Shown: positions 35,385-44,666 of the stretch, in pieces | Layout: each line of letters starts with the position of its first letter | Numbering within the stretch: the first letter of the stretch is position 1 | Origin: Limnothrix sp. FACHB-406 | GTDB lineage: Bacteria; Cyanobacteriota; Cyanobacteriia; CACIAM-69d | DNA: 64,000 nucleotides | NCBI RefSeq assembly: GCF_014698235.1 | Contig: NZ_JACJSP010000020.1 | Span: 1-64,000, forward strand | Direction: 5' to 3' | Made by a program: the position numbers and the translations under genes | The notes under the pieces: model-generated | The model's database searches: none | Told to the model about the DNA's origin: nothing | Seen by the model: the letters and a program-made list of their open reading frames with translations, nothing else

Positions 35385-36959
35385 ATGAACTCGGCGGCTT
35401 CAGTGATCGCAACGGTGAATTCTGGCTTGGCGAAATTAACGGCCCGGCCGTTGGCTCCCTGGCACTGGCGATCGCTCCCGCTGGCCGATCGCTCGGGGGC
35501 GGCGGTGTTTGCGGCCCTGTTTGCGGAAGAGCTGGCTCAGGGGGAAATTGCCGTTTTGTTGGAAAGTCCCCCTGCGCCGGAGCAGTGGTGTGCGGCGGCC
35601 CAGGAGTTGGCTCGCTATTCGATTTGTGCGGGTCGTCCCCGATCGGGACGGGTTTGGACTCCGGCAGTGGGGGACATTTTGCCCATGTTGGGAGATCGAC
35701 TGGCGGAAGGCGGGGCGGCGGAGCGGTTGAATGCTGCTCAGGATGAACCGGGGCCAGCATTGCCGTTTCGAGGAGGTTGGCTGGGGTGGCTGGGCTATGA
35801 CCTGGCTTGGGAGGTGGAGCAGTTACCCCAATTGCGATCGGATGAGTTGCCGTTTCCCGTGGCCTTTTGGTATGAGCCAGATTGCTTTGCGGTGTTGGAT
35901 CACGGGGGCGATCGGCTGTGGCTGGCGGCAACGGTGGCGGCGGATCTCGATCGGCTCGTGGCCCAGCTAGACAAAGCTACCGCAGCGCCCCCGCTGGCGG
36001 AATCGTCGGGGGCGATCGAACCAACCAGCACCCTCATTCCTCAATTCACCAGCGACCAAGCCGCCTATACCGCCGCCGTTCGCCAAGCCCAAGAGCACAT
36101 CCGCGCGGGGGATATTTTCCAGGCTAATTTGTCCCTGCGGTTTTCGGTTCCTTGCCCCGCCAGCGGTTGGACGCTTTATCAGGCCCTGCGCCAAATTAAT
36201 CCCTCTCCCTTCGCCAGCTATTGGCAAACCCCTTGGGGCGAGGTGGTGAGCTGTTCGCCGGAACGGTTGGTGCAATTGCGCGATCGCCAGGCCAGCACTC
36301 GCCCGATCGCGGGAACCCGCCCCCGAGGGATTGATCGCCCCGCCGATTTGGCCAACGAGGTGGAATTGCTGAATCACCCCAAGGAACGGGCTGAACATGC
36401 CATGTTGGTAGACTTGGAGCGCAATGATCTGGGGCGGGTTTGCGATTGGGGCAGTGTGCAGGTGGATGAGTTCTTGACCGTGGAGCGCTACAGCCACGTG
36501 ATGCACTTGGTGAGCAACGTGGTGGGACAACTTGCGCTCGATCGCACGGCGATCGACCTGATTCGGGCCACCTTCCCCGGCGGCACGATCACCGGTTGCC
36601 CGAAGGTGCGCTGCATGGAGATCATTGAAGCCCTGGAGCCGGTGCGCCGCAGTCTGTTCTATGGCTCCTGTGGTTACCTGGACGCAGGCGGTAATTTGGA
36701 TTTGAATATTCTGATTCGGACGCTGTTGATTCCCCGCACGGCGCGATCGGGGGATTCGCAATTGGGCGATCGGCTGGTTTGGGGCCAGGTGGGCGCGGGG
36801 ATTGTGGCCGACTCCGACCCCGATCGGGAGTGGTGGGAATCGCTCTCGAAGGCCCATGCCCAATTGGCAGCGCTGCGACGGGTGTTGGGGTTGGATGGGG
36901 CTGGCCGGGCCGAGCCGTTCCCGTTCCCTGATCCCAATCAGCCCAATTACTCAAATTAA
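35385..36959 (+). CDS. Chorismate-utilising enzyme of the PabB/TrpE family
   Basis: About 524 residues with the N-terminal anthranilate-synthase-I domain (LLESP motif near residue 60) and the C-terminal chorismate-binding domain (SCSPERLVQL, PIAGTRPRG, NELLNHPKERAEHAMLVDLERNDLGR, YSHVMHLVSNV, FPGGTITGCPKVRCMEII, YGSCGYLD). It makes aminodeoxychorismate for folate or anthranilate for tryptophan with a glutamine amidotransferase partner that is not adjacent. The active-site motif is PIAGT, with Ala where E. coli PabB has a nucleophilic Lys (PIKGT); TrpE has Ala. I therefore leave the symbol open. The frame is open to 35175, but the family begins near the ATG at 35385. Confidence 0.85.
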   Translation: MNSAASVIATVNSGLAKLTARPLAPWHWRSLPLADRSGAAVFAALFAEELAQGEIAVLLESPPAPEQWCAAAQELARYSICAGRPRSGRVWTPAVGDILPMLGDRLAEGGAAERLNAAQDEPGPALPFRGGWLGWLGYDLAWEVEQLPQLRSDELPFPVAFWYEPDCFAVLDHGGDRLWLAATVAADLDRLVAQLDKATAAPPLAESSGAIEPTSTLIPQFTSDQAAYTAAVRQAQEHIRAGDIFQANLSLRFSVPCPASGWTLYQALRQINPSPFASYWQTPWGEVVSCSPERLVQLRDRQASTRPIAGTRPRGIDRPADLANEVELLNHPKERAEHAMLVDLERNDLGRVCDWGSVQVDEFLTVERYSHVMHLVSNVVGQLALDRTAIDLIRATFPGGTITGCPKVRCMEIIEALEPVRRSLFYGSCGYLDAGGNLDLNILIRTLLIPRTARSGDSQLGDRLVWGQVGAGIVADSDPDREWWESLSKAHAQLAALRRVLGLDGAGRAEPFPFPDPNQPNYSN

Positions 36960-36998
36960 TGCAGGCTAAATCATGCAGGCTCACTGGGTTTAGTTCCA

Positions 36999-37040
36999 AA
37001 TCCCGTTCAGCCAATCCCGTTCAGCCAATCCCGTTGGGCG
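36999..37040. repeat. Three tandem copies of a 14-bp unit
   Basis: AATCCCGTTCAGCC at 36999-37012 and 37013-37026, followed by the variant AATCCCGTTGGGCG at 37027-37040. The array is 40 bases downstream of the chorismate-enzyme stop codon. Confidence 0.8.
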
Positions 37041-37099
37041 AATTTAGCAGGCCCCAACAGGGCGGAGTTTTAGACCCAAATTCTTCCGTGATAGACTGA

Positions 37100-37367
37100 G
37101 GCAAGCGCTGCCTAGCTATTCCCCAAGTCCCCGGCTTTGAGCCTTGGCTTTCCGCTTCGGGCTTTGGGCAACAGTGCGGCAACCGCAAACGCTTGGGCCC
37201 CAGTCCCCACCACAGCAGCATCTCAACCTCCATTGCGTTCGGTTGCGGCTGCTGTGCGGGTGTCTAGACCCATCGCCTCCAGCCTTTGCCCACCAGCCTT
37301 TCCCGGCCAGCGGCAAGGAAAGGTCAATTGGCGCGTTGCAAGTCGGTACAGTGAACCGGCTTTTTTT
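37100..37367 (+). ncRNA. Candidate structured small RNA with its own terminator
   Basis: This 687-base gap has no credible gene but shows ordered pairing. GGCAA..GCTG (37100-37110) can pair with CAGC..TTGCC (37280-37290), closing a 191-nt domain. Inside it CACAGCAGC (37211-37219) pairs perfectly with GCTGCTGTG (37248-37256), with CAACC/GGTTG nested within; TGCGG-CAA-CCGCA forms a further hairpin near 37174-37187, and CCCAAG can pair with CTTGGG. A strong intrinsic terminator follows at 37341-37367. Size and closing stem resemble a 6S-type RNA, but I could not match known conserved bases, so identity is open. Confidence 0.45.
37341..37367 (+). terminator. Strong rho-independent terminator
   Basis: AGTCGGT (37341-37347) pairs with ACCGGCT (37355-37361) around the loop ACAGTGA, with one G-T pair, and is followed by seven Ts (37361-37367). 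It lies 380 bases after the previous gene and 280 before the next, so it most likely ends a non-coding transcript in this gap. A 13-bp tandem duplication (TTAGGCACGATTC at 37523 and 37536) follows further on. Confidence 0.82.
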
Positions 37368-37646
37368 ATGGCCCAATGGGGATCAGCTCCCTCCGTGGGT
37401 CGTGATCAGCACTGCTTTGCACTTTGATTGCTTTTCGCTCTGTCTGACCACGCCCCATGCCCTCACTCAAGGGCAATTTCTCCAACGGTGATCTTGCCGG
37501 ATTCATCTCAGAGCGTCGTTACTTAGGCACGATTCTTAGGCACGATTCTGGGGACAGATCCGCAAGCGCGATCGGCCCTGTTTCCCTTCGGGCCGGATCA
37601 CTGATCACGCGGTTGGGGGCCATTGCCCGCTCTATCGTTTGGTTTC

Positions 37647-38111
37647 ATGGCTCATCCCGCAATTCCCCGCATTTTGGAACTTGCCACCCCGATCGCCACC
37701 GATTTGGGACTGGAGATCGTGGGGGCAACCTTCCACACCAATGAAAGCCCCCCTGTTTTGCGCCTCGAACTCCGCAACCCGATCGCCGATACCAGTCTGG
37801 ATGACTGCGAACGGTTGAGCCGGGCCTTGGAGCCGGTGCTCGATGAGGCGGATGCCATCCCCGGAGCCTACGTGCTGGAAGTGTCTAGCCCTGGCCTGTC
37901 GGAGTTTTTGGAGACCGATCGGGAGTTCACCTCCTTCAAGGGGTTTGAAGTCACCGTCACCACCCGCGAGCCACACAAGGGCAAATCCCTTTGGCAGGGC
38001 AGCTTGCTCGATCGCGACGCGGAAACCCTGCGCATCAACCAAAAAGGCCGAGTGATCAGCATTCCGCGCGATTTGGTGGAACGGGTGCGCCTAGCCGACG
38101 GAGCCGAGTAG
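37647..38111 (+). CDS. rimP: Ribosome maturation factor RimP
   Basis: 154-residue protein that helps 30S subunit assembly. The N-terminal alpha/beta domain (LATPIATDLGLEIVGATFHTNESPPVLRLEL, DDCERLSRALEPVLDEAD, YVLEVSSPGLSEFL) and the C-terminal SH3-like barrel (FKGFEVTVTTREPHKGKSLWQGSLL...IPRDLVERVRLA) are both complete. It starts the conserved rimP-nusA-ylxR-infB operon. I chose the ATG at 37647 rather than a TTG at 37623. The 117-base gap to nusA is longer than usual in this operon. Confidence 0.93.
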   Translation: MAHPAIPRILELATPIATDLGLEIVGATFHTNESPPVLRLELRNPIADTSLDDCERLSRALEPVLDEADAIPGAYVLEVSSPGLSEFLETDREFTSFKGFEVTVTTREPHKGKSLWQGSLLDRDAETLRINQKGRVISIPRDLVERVRLADGAE

Positions 38112-38227
38112 CTCAGCGGCCGGCTATCCTGCGCGATCGCCCCATTGCCCATCCCCACACCCGCGATCGCGCCGAATGCTTCACCACTCCCCATTCACCT
38201 TTACGAATCTTTAGGAACCCCACACCC

Positions 38228-39769
38228 ATGTCCATGGTTCGCCTAACCGGCCTGCAAGAAATGATCGACGGCATCAGCCGCGAACGCAACTTGCCGAAAA
38301 CCGCCGTTGAAGCCGCCCTGCGTGAGGCCCTGCTCAAGGGCTATGAGCGTTATCGCCGCACCCAAAGCTTGGATGTGCGCAATATCTTTGACGAAACTTA
38401 CTTCGACAACTTCGACGTGGAATTGGACACGGAAGAAGAAGGCTTCCGGGTTTTGGCCACCAAGAGCATTGTGGAAGAAGTGGCCGACCCAGACCACGAA
38501 ATTGCCCTCAGCGATGTGCAAGAAGTGGCCGCCGAAGCCCAACTGGGCGACACGGTAATTTTGGATGTCACCCCCGATCGGGACGACTTTGGGCGCATGG
38601 CCGCCATCCAAACCAAGCAAGTGCTGGCCCAAAAGCTGCGCGACCAGCAGCGCAAGCTGATCCAAGAGGAATTCCAAGAGCTAGAAAGCACGGTGCTCCA
38701 AGGGCGCATCCTGCGGTTCGAGCGCCAATCGGTCATTGTGGCCGTCACCAGCGGCTACAGCCAACCGGAAGTGGAAGCGGAACTGCCCAAACGGGAACAG
38801 TTACCCAACGACACTTACCGCGCCAACGGAACCATCAAGGTCTACCTCAAGAAAGTTTGCGAAGGATCCCAGCGGGGGCCGCAACTCTTGGTTTCCCGGG
38901 CCGATGCGGGGTTGGTGGTTTACCTGTTCGCCAACGAAGTGCCGGAAATTGAAGATGACATTGTGCGAATTGTGGCCGTGGCTCGGGAAGCCAACCCGCC
39001 CTCGCGCCATGTGGGCCCGCGCACCAAGATTGCCGTTGACACGGTGGAGCGCGATGTGGATCCTGTGGGGGCTTGCATCGGGGCCCGGGGGTCGCGAATT
39101 CAAGTGGTTGTGAACGAACTGCGGGGCGAAAAAATCGATGTGATTCGCTGGTCTCCGGATCCGGCCACCTACATCGCCAACGCCCTCAGCCCGGCCCGGG
39201 TGGTGGAAGTGCGTCTGATGAATCCCGAGGAGCGCCAAGCCCATGTGCTGGTGGGTGATGATCAGCTCAGTTTGGCGATCGGGAAAGAGGGGCAAAATGT
39301 GCGCCTGGCTGCTCGACTCACGGGCTGGAAAATCGATATTCGCGATGTGGCTAAGTACGATCGCGACGAAGAAGATGCCAAGATGGCCAGCTATCTGGCG
39401 GAACGGGAGGCAGCCCTTGCCCTGGCAGCGGCCGAAGCGGCCGATGACTTTGCAGACGAGGAACCGGAAACCGACGATTTTGCCGACGAGGACGCTGAGT
39501 TCAGCCCTGGGGAGATTGACCCATCGGCAGCCGCAGACGATGAAACAGATGATGAGTTTGATGGCGATGATCTTGGCGATGATCTTGAGGACGACCAAGA
39601 GCAGGCTCCCCTGGACTCGGCGGCGGATGCTGACGACGATGATCAAGAGGAAGATGATCAAGACAGCGATGATTCAGACCCTGATGATCTAGCCGAGAAC
39701 GACTCCGCAGACGAGGACTTCGACGGCGACGATCCGGATAGCGAGGCGCTGGATCAGGAGGCCAATTGA
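38228..39769 (+). CDS. nusA: Transcription termination/antitermination factor NusA
   Basis: Binds RNA polymerase and nascent RNA and modulates pausing, termination and antitermination. The 513-residue protein has the N-terminal polymerase-binding domain (residues about 1-130), S1 domain (LQGRILRFERQSVIVAV, about 155-225) and two KH domains (VGARGSRIQVVVNEL region and LAIGKEGQNVRLAARLTGWKIDI, about 280-380). The last 130 residues are a very acidic low-complexity tail (runs such as DDADDDDQEEDDQDSDDSD) instead of the E. coli AR repeats. It begins at the ATG at 38228; the frame is open upstream inside rimP but not coding. The short ylxR gene follows almost at once. Confidence 0.96.
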   Translation: MSMVRLTGLQEMIDGISRERNLPKTAVEAALREALLKGYERYRRTQSLDVRNIFDETYFDNFDVELDTEEEGFRVLATKSIVEEVADPDHEIALSDVQEVAAEAQLGDTVILDVTPDRDDFGRMAAIQTKQVLAQKLRDQQRKLIQEEFQELESTVLQGRILRFERQSVIVAVTSGYSQPEVEAELPKREQLPNDTYRANGTIKVYLKKVCEGSQRGPQLLVSRADAGLVVYLFANEVPEIEDDIVRIVAVAREANPPSRHVGPRTKIAVDTVERDVDPVGACIGARGSRIQVVVNELRGEKIDVIRWSPDPATYIANALSPARVVEVRLMNPEERQAHVLVGDDQLSLAIGKEGQNVRLAARLTGWKIDIRDVAKYDRDEEDAKMASYLAEREAALALAAAEAADDFADEEPETDDFADEDAEFSPGEIDPSAAADDETDDEFDGDDLGDDLEDDQEQAPLDSAADADDDDQEEDDQDSDDSDPDDLAENDSADEDFDGDDPDSEALDQEAN

Positions 39770-39773
39770 TCCC

Positions 39774-40067
39774 TTGCCGCCCAACTATCGCCGTTGTTTG
39801 ATTTGTCGTCGGGTGGCCCATCGATCGGAGTTTTGGCGCATCGTGCGGGTGGCCCACTCCGGTTCGGTGCAACTCGACCAAGGCATGGGGCGATCGGCCT
39901 ATCTTTGCCCCTGTGCAGACTGCCTACGAGCAGCCCAGCGCAAGGATCGAATCGGGCGATCGCTCAAGGCCCCCGTCCCCGACCCTCTCTATGACCTGCT
40001 TTGGCAACGGCTGACCGCCCGGGTTCCCAACCCGGACTCTCTGGGAAATCCAACCCCACCAGAGTGA
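39774..40067 (+). CDS. ylxR: YlxR-family RNA-binding protein
   Basis: About 97 residues of the YlxR/DUF448 family: YRRCLICRRVAHRSEFWRIVR at the N-terminus, then GRSAYLCPCADCLRAAQRKDRIGRSLK, with four or more Cys and many Arg that fit RNA binding. In other bacteria it has been linked to RNase P and to transcription of the operon. The start is unsure: the frame has no ATG near the family N-terminus, so a TTG at 39774, five bases after the nusA stop, is likely. It lies between nusA and infB, the usual place. Confidence 0.88.
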   Translation: MPPNYRRCLICRRVAHRSEFWRIVRVAHSGSVQLDQGMGRSAYLCPCADCLRAAQRKDRIGRSLKAPVPDPLYDLLWQRLTARVPNPDSLGNPTPPE

Positions 40068-40176
40068 ACCGCCCCCATCGCACGTCATAATAGGAAGGGA
40101 CTAGACGGCTCGATCGAAATGTTTCAAATGACGGTGGGCTATGATGTCGTGACGCAATAGGATTCGAGGAAACTGG

Positions 40177-43100
40177 ATGAGCACAGGCCGCGTGAGAATT
40201 TACGATTTAGCGAGAGAACTACATCTGGAAAATCGCGAGATCTTGGTGATCTGCGAGCAACTAAACATTCCCTTCAAAAGCCACAGCAGCACCATCACCG
40301 AATCTGAAGCCGCTCAAATCCGCGCAGCCGCTCGTCAACAGTTTGCGAATCGTCCTGCGCCCTCCAGTCCTGGCCAATCCTCTGCACCCTCGGTGAATCC
40401 AGCCTCCTCCAACCCTCCTGATTTGTCCCCCTCCGATACGCCCACAGAAGGGCGCGATTCAGCACCGGCTATGCAAAAAAAGCAGCAAATTCTCGAGATT
40501 CGCAAACCAAAGCTACGCCCCAACACCGAAGGAGCAGCCCCCGAAGCCACGCCCCCCGTCAGCCGTCCTGCACCCCCGAAACTCGTTTCGCCCAAGCGGG
40601 CCGAACCCGCTCGCCCCGAAGCGGCTAAGTCTGAGACGGCTAAGTCTGAGGCAGCTAAGTCTGAGGCGGTCAAGCCCGAAATCGTTGCTCCTGTGAATGT
40701 CCCCGCCCAGCCGTCCGATTCGCCCGCAGCGCCCCCCGCGGCCTCGGTTGACCTGGCCCCGGCTGAACCCAGCGCCCCCCGCCGCCCCGCCGCCTCGGGC
40801 GATCGCCCCGCCGCCTCGGCAACACCGGAACCCATTGCCGAAAAGAAAGCCGAACTGAAAACCCCGCCCCGTCCCGGCACAGCGCCGCGCCCGGTCAAAA
40901 AGCCCGAGCTGGTGGGGCCGCCATCGCGGCCGGCCAAGCCCGCCGAAAGCAAGCCTGCTGAACCCCGCGCGGGTGCGCCCAGTCGCCCATCCCGCCCCAC
41001 CCGGCCCGGCGAGGCCAAAGGCCCCGCAGCCGGTGGCCCTGGCAAAGGGGCCCCGCCAACCATCGTGGAGTTGCGCCGGCCGAAACCCGTGCGCCCCACC
41101 GAAGCCACAGCCGACGGTAGCGCTGACGGCACGGCCGCAGCCCCCGCGGCCAAACTGCTGGAAAAACCCACACGTCCGGCCAGCAGCGGCGAAGATTATG
41201 AAAACAAGCTAAATCGACCGACCCTGAATCGCCCCACCAAGAAGGGCAAAGATTGGGAAGCGGAAGAGGAAGAGCGGGCCAGAATTGCCAAGGACAAGGC
41301 TGGCAAGAACAAGCGCCGTAACCAGGTGGAATTCGAAGACGAAGACGACTTCGAGGAAGATGATGAACTGATGATGGAAGGGGTGGACGGTCAGCCGGCT
41401 CCCTTCCAGGTCAGCCTATCGATCGCCCGGCCGCCGAAGCCCAAGGGTGTTACCCCGCCGAAGCCAGCTCCGCAGCCCAAACCGGTTACCAAGAAAGGGG
41501 CCTCGCGCCCGCCTCAACGGGAACGTCGGGAACAACAGGTCAAGAAGGAACGACCGGAGCTGATCACCCTCACGGAGGGTCTGACGGTGGCCGAGTTGGC
41601 CGAAAAGCTGGCCGTTCCAGAAACGGAAGTGGTGAAGCGCCTGTTCTTGAAAGGGATGGCCGTCAGCATTACCCAAACCCTCGATGTTCCGACAGCCACC
41701 ATGGTGGCCGAGGAGTTGGGGGTGATGGTGGAAACCGCCGAGAAGGAATCGGAAGCCCGCAAGGTGACCGAAATGCTCGATGTGGCCGACCTGGAGAGCC
41801 TCCAGCGCCGCCCGCCGGTTGTCACGATCATGGGTCACGTAGACCACGGGAAAACCACCCTGCTCGACTCGATCCGCAAAACCAAGGTGGCCCAAGGGGA
41901 AGCCGGTGGCATTACCCAGCACATTGGGGCTTACCACGTGCAGGTGGATCAAGAGGGCGGCAGCAAGAAGGTGGTCTTCTTGGATACACCGGGTCACGAA
42001 GCCTTCACGGCCATGCGTGCTCGGGGGGCACGGGTCACGGACATTGCCATTTTGGTGGTGGCGGCCGATGACGGGGTGCAGCCCCAAACGATCGAGGCTC
42101 TCAGCCATGCCCGCGCGGCGGAAGTGCCGATCGTGGTGGCCATTAACAAGATTGACAAGGAAGGCGCAAATCCCGATCGGGTGAAACAGGAACTGGCCGA
42201 GCGCGGCCTTGTGCCGGAAGAGTGGGGCGGGGACACGATTATGGTTCCCGTGAGTGCCCTCAAGGGTCTCTATTTGGATGACCTGCTGGAGAACCTGCTG
42301 TTGGTGGCAGAAGTGGAAGACTTGATGGCTAATCCCGATCGCCTGGCGCGCGGGACGGTCATTGAAGCCCACCTTGATCGGGCCCGTGGTCCGGTGGCCA
42401 CCCTGCTGGTGCAAAACGGAACCCTGCGAGTTGGCGACATCCTCCTCGCCGGCCCGGCTCTGGGCAAGGTGCGGGCGATGATTGACGATCGTGGTCATCG
42501 CGTTGATGCCGCCACTCCTTCCTTCGCTGTTGAGGTGTTGGGTCTGAGCGAAGTTCCGGCCGCTGGGGAAGAATTTGAAGTCTTCGCCAACGAAAAAGAT
42601 GCCCGGGCGATCGCCTCTCAGCGCAGCGACCAACAGCGCCAAAGCCGTCTGCAACAGGCCATGGCTTCCCGTCGCGTCAGCCTCACCAGCATTTCTGGTC
42701 AGGCACAAGAGGGCGAGCTGAAGGAACTGAACCTCGTGCTCAAGGCCGATGTGCAAGGCTCCCTGGAAGCCATTCTGGGATCTTTGCAACAACTGCCCCA
42801 AAACGAAGTGCAAGTGCGCGTGTTGTTGGCTGCACCGGGCGAAATCTCCGAAACGGATATTGACTTGGCTGCCGCCAGTAGCGCCGTGGTTGTGGGCTTC
42901 AACACCACCCTCGCGCCTGGTGCTCGTCGCTCCGCCGATGAAGCGGGCATTGATGTCCGCGAATACAGCGTGATCTACAAACTGCTGGACGACATCCAAG
43001 CCGCCATGGAAGGGATGCTCGATCCGGAAGAGGTGGAAGAACCGCTGGGTCAAGCGGAAGTTCGGGGTGTGTTCCCGGTGGGTCGCGGCACGGTGGCCGG

Positions 43101-43335
43101 TTGCTATGTGCAGTCGGGCAAGCTGATTCGCGATTGTCTGCTGCGGGTGCGCCGAGGCAAGGAACTGGTGTTCCAAGGCCGCATGGATTCGCTGAAGCGG
43201 TTCAAGGAAGACACCAAGGAAGTGAACAGCGGCTACGAGTGCGGTGTGAACTCCTCGGGCTTCAACGACTGGCAAATGGGCGACATCATCGAGGCTTACC
43301 GCCTGGTGGCCAAGCGTCGCACCCTGTCCCTCTAG
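40177..43335 (+). CDS. infB: Translation initiation factor IF-2
   Basis: GTPase that places initiator tRNA on the ribosome. The 1052-residue protein has an N-terminal [19 protein letters not shown] domain, then about 370 residues of Pro/Ala/Lys-rich low complexity with acidic patches, a second IF2N domain ([26 protein letters not shown]), and the GTPase core: G1 GHVDHGKT at residues 553-560, DTPGH, NKID, followed by domains II-IV. The tail [14 protein letters not shown] is standard. The long disordered N-terminus is typical of cyanobacterial IF-2. It ends the rimP operon and is followed by a strong terminator. Confidence 0.97.
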   Translation: MSTGRVRIYDLARELHLENREILVICEQLNIPFKSHSSTITESEAAQIRAAARQQFANRPAPSSPGQSSAPSVNPASSNPPDLSPSDTPTEGRDSAPAMQKKQQILEIRKPKLRPNTEGAAPEATPPVSRPAPPKLVSPKRAEPARPEAAKSETAKSEAAKSEAVKPEIVAPVNVPAQPSDSPAAPPAASVDLAPAEPSAPRRPAASGDRPAASATPEPIAEKKAELKTPPRPGTAPRPVKKPELVGPPSRPAKPAESKPAEPRAGAPSRPSRPTRPGEAKGPAAGGPGKGAPPTIVELRRPKPVRPTEATADGSADGTAAAPAAKLLEKPTRPASSGEDYENKLNRPTLNRPTKKGKDWEAEEEERARIAKDKAGKNKRRNQVEFEDEDDFEEDDELMMEGVDGQPAPFQVSLSIARPPKPKGVTPPKPAPQPKPVTKKGASRPPQRERREQQVKKERPELITLTEGLTVAELAEKLAVPETEVVKRLFLKGMAVSITQTLDVPTATMVAEELGVMVETAEKESEARKVTEMLDVADLESLQRRPPVVTIMGHVDHGKTTLLDSIRKTKVAQGEAGGITQHIGAYHVQVDQEGGSKKVVFLDTPGHEAFTAMRARGARVTDIAILVVAADDGVQPQTIEALSHARAAEVPIVVAINKIDKEGANPDRVKQELAERGLVPEEWGGDTIMVPVSALKGLYLDDLLENLLLVAEVEDLMANPDRLARGTVIEAHLDRARGPVATLLVQNGTLRVGDILLAGPALGKVRAMIDDRGHRVDAATPSFAVEVLGLSEVPAAGEEFEVFANEKDARAIASQRSDQQRQSRLQQAMASRRVSLTSISGQAQEGELKELNLVLKADVQGSLEAILGSLQQLPQNEVQVRVLLAAPGEISETDIDLAAASSAVVVGFNTTLAPGARRSADEAGIDVREYSVIYKLLDDIQAAMEGMLDPEEVEEPLGQAEVRGVFPVGRGTVAGCYVQSGKLIRDCLLRVRRGKELVFQGRMDSLKRFKEDTKEVNSGYECGVNSSGFNDWQMGDIIEAYRLVAKRRTLSL

Positions 43336-43450
43336 GACATTTTCGGAAGGTTAATCAGCGAATCAGCCCACTGCTTCGCTGAGGGCGATCGAGTTCATAG
43401 TCCGATCGATTCCGGTTCGATCGCCCCATCACCCTTGATCTGGGTTTTCA

Positions 43451-43499
43451 TCAGCCCCGACTAGTCACTAACCACGTGCTAATCGGGGCTGATTCTTTT
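43451..43499 (+). terminator. Rho-independent terminator of the rimP-infB operon
   Basis: TCAGCCCCGA (43451-43460) pairs perfectly with TCGGGGCTGA (43483-43492), followed by TTCTTTT. It lies 115 bases after the infB stop, within a 308-base gap that holds no gene. Confidence 0.88.
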
Positions 43500-43643
43500 G
43501 TCTGGCATCACAGCCCGATCGCATCGGGTCTGTTAAAACTGACGGAATAGTCCAGCGGGGAAACCGAAACCCAAGGTGGCTCTGGATCGTCATTGAGCCA
43601 TTCTGAGCCTGCTGATTATTTTTGCTGTTTTTGATTGCTTTGA

Positions 43644-44471
43644 ATGATTACGCTCTACACTGCTCCGTCCCGTTGGGGGCTGGCTAGCGTCAGTCCGGCT
43701 TGCATGGAATTGGAAACTTGGTTGCGCATTGCCGAGTTACCCTACCAAACAGCCTTAGCCACCGCTCAGGATCTGGCTCAGGCCCCCTATGGCAAAATTC
43801 CTTTTATTGAAGAAGCAGGGCAAAAATGGGGCGACACCGCGTTAATTATTGAGCGCTTTCGCCAAACCCAAGGTGTTGATTTGGAAGCTGGTTTGAGCCA
43901 GGCTGATCGCGCGATCGCCCTGGCTTTCCGTCGCCTGATTAAGGAACATCTCTACTGGGGTGGAATTGCGATTCGCTACCGCGATGAAGAAAACTGGCAA
44001 GACTATCAAAACTTAGTCTTGACTCTGGTTCCCAGTCACTGGAGCAAGGCCCAGAGCGTGGCCTTTGCGGAGAAATTTCGCCAAAGCATTCTGCAACAGA
44101 TGACGCAACAGGGCCTGGGCCGACTGAGTGACGCTGATTTATATCAACTCATTACGGCGGATTTGCAGGCCCTTTCGGATTTTCTGGCCGATAAGCCCTT
44201 TTTTATGGGCGATCGCCCAACCACGCTGGATGCCACAGCCTACGGTCACATCGGGAATTTCATTGAGCCACCCTATTCCAGCCCGATCGTGGACTTTGCC
44301 CGCCAAAAAACCAACCTCTGCGACCACTACCAGCGCATGTCAGCACGCTTTTTTGCCGACAGGGAGACCGAGCAGAAAGCGTCTATGCTGGTTACAAAGC
44401 TTGCCCAGCCGTTGGATAGCGCCTTCGCTGAAGAAGCAGGGCCGATCGGGTTGTCCATGAATGAACTTTGA
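43644..44471 (+). CDS. Glutathione S-transferase-like protein (metaxin/Fax type)
   Basis: 275 residues. The N-terminal thioredoxin-like domain (MITLYTAPSRWGLASVSPACMELETWLRIAELPYQ...APYGKIPFIEEAGQKWGDTALIIERF) has the GST glutathione-site layout, and the helical C-terminal domain ends with DKPFFMGDRPTTLDATAYGHIGNF, the conserved N-capping box and the hydrophobic helix of the fold. The wide gap before SPxC and the 4-to-5 helix region resemble the failed-axon-connections/metaxin branch, whose substrates are unknown. It is a single gene after the infB terminator. Confidence 0.85.
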   Translation: MITLYTAPSRWGLASVSPACMELETWLRIAELPYQTALATAQDLAQAPYGKIPFIEEAGQKWGDTALIIERFRQTQGVDLEAGLSQADRAIALAFRRLIKEHLYWGGIAIRYRDEENWQDYQNLVLTLVPSHWSKAQSVAFAEKFRQSILQQMTQQGLGRLSDADLYQLITADLQALSDFLADKPFFMGDRPTTLDATAYGHIGNFIEPPYSSPIVDFARQKTNLCDHYQRMSARFFADRETEQKASMLVTKLAQPLDSAFAEEAGPIGLSMNEL

Positions 44472-44540
44472 TCAATGAATTTTGATCAAACCAGCCGTCA
44501 TTCAACTGGCCGTAGTCCAATCAGTTTGGTCTGGACTAGC

Positions 44541-44615
44541 CTTGATGAAACCGGTCTTGATTAAAACAGCCTTGATTCAACTGGCTTTCATTCAACCGGC
44601 TTTCATTCAACCGGC
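44541..44615. repeat. Five tandem copies of a 15-bp unit upstream of a membrane-protein gene
   Basis: Five head-to-tail 15-base units of the form YTTSATTMAACCGGC (starts at 44541, 44556, 44571, 44586, 44601); the last two are identical (TTTCATTCAACCGGC). More degenerate copies continue upstream to about 44485. The array occupies most of the gap between the GST-like gene and the low-complexity-tail protein. Confidence 0.82.
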
Positions 44616-44666
44616 TGAGCAACTAACACACAGAACGAACCAAACAGAGAGGGAAGGAGGTCGATC

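Noticed and set aside
37116-37491. Three overlapping frames of 70-115 codons in the pre-rimP gap
   Set aside because: None has a ribosome site, a domain or a hydrophobic pattern; RNA structure and a terminator explain the region better.
40335-41171. 278-codon minus-strand Gly/Ala/Ser-rich frame opposite infB
   Set aside because: It mirrors the Pro/Ala-rich N-terminal coding repeat of IF-2.
41416-43275. 619-codon minus-strand frame opposite infB
   Set aside because: It is the antisense shadow of a highly conserved gene with strong codon bias; its His/Gly-rich composition is typical of such shadows.
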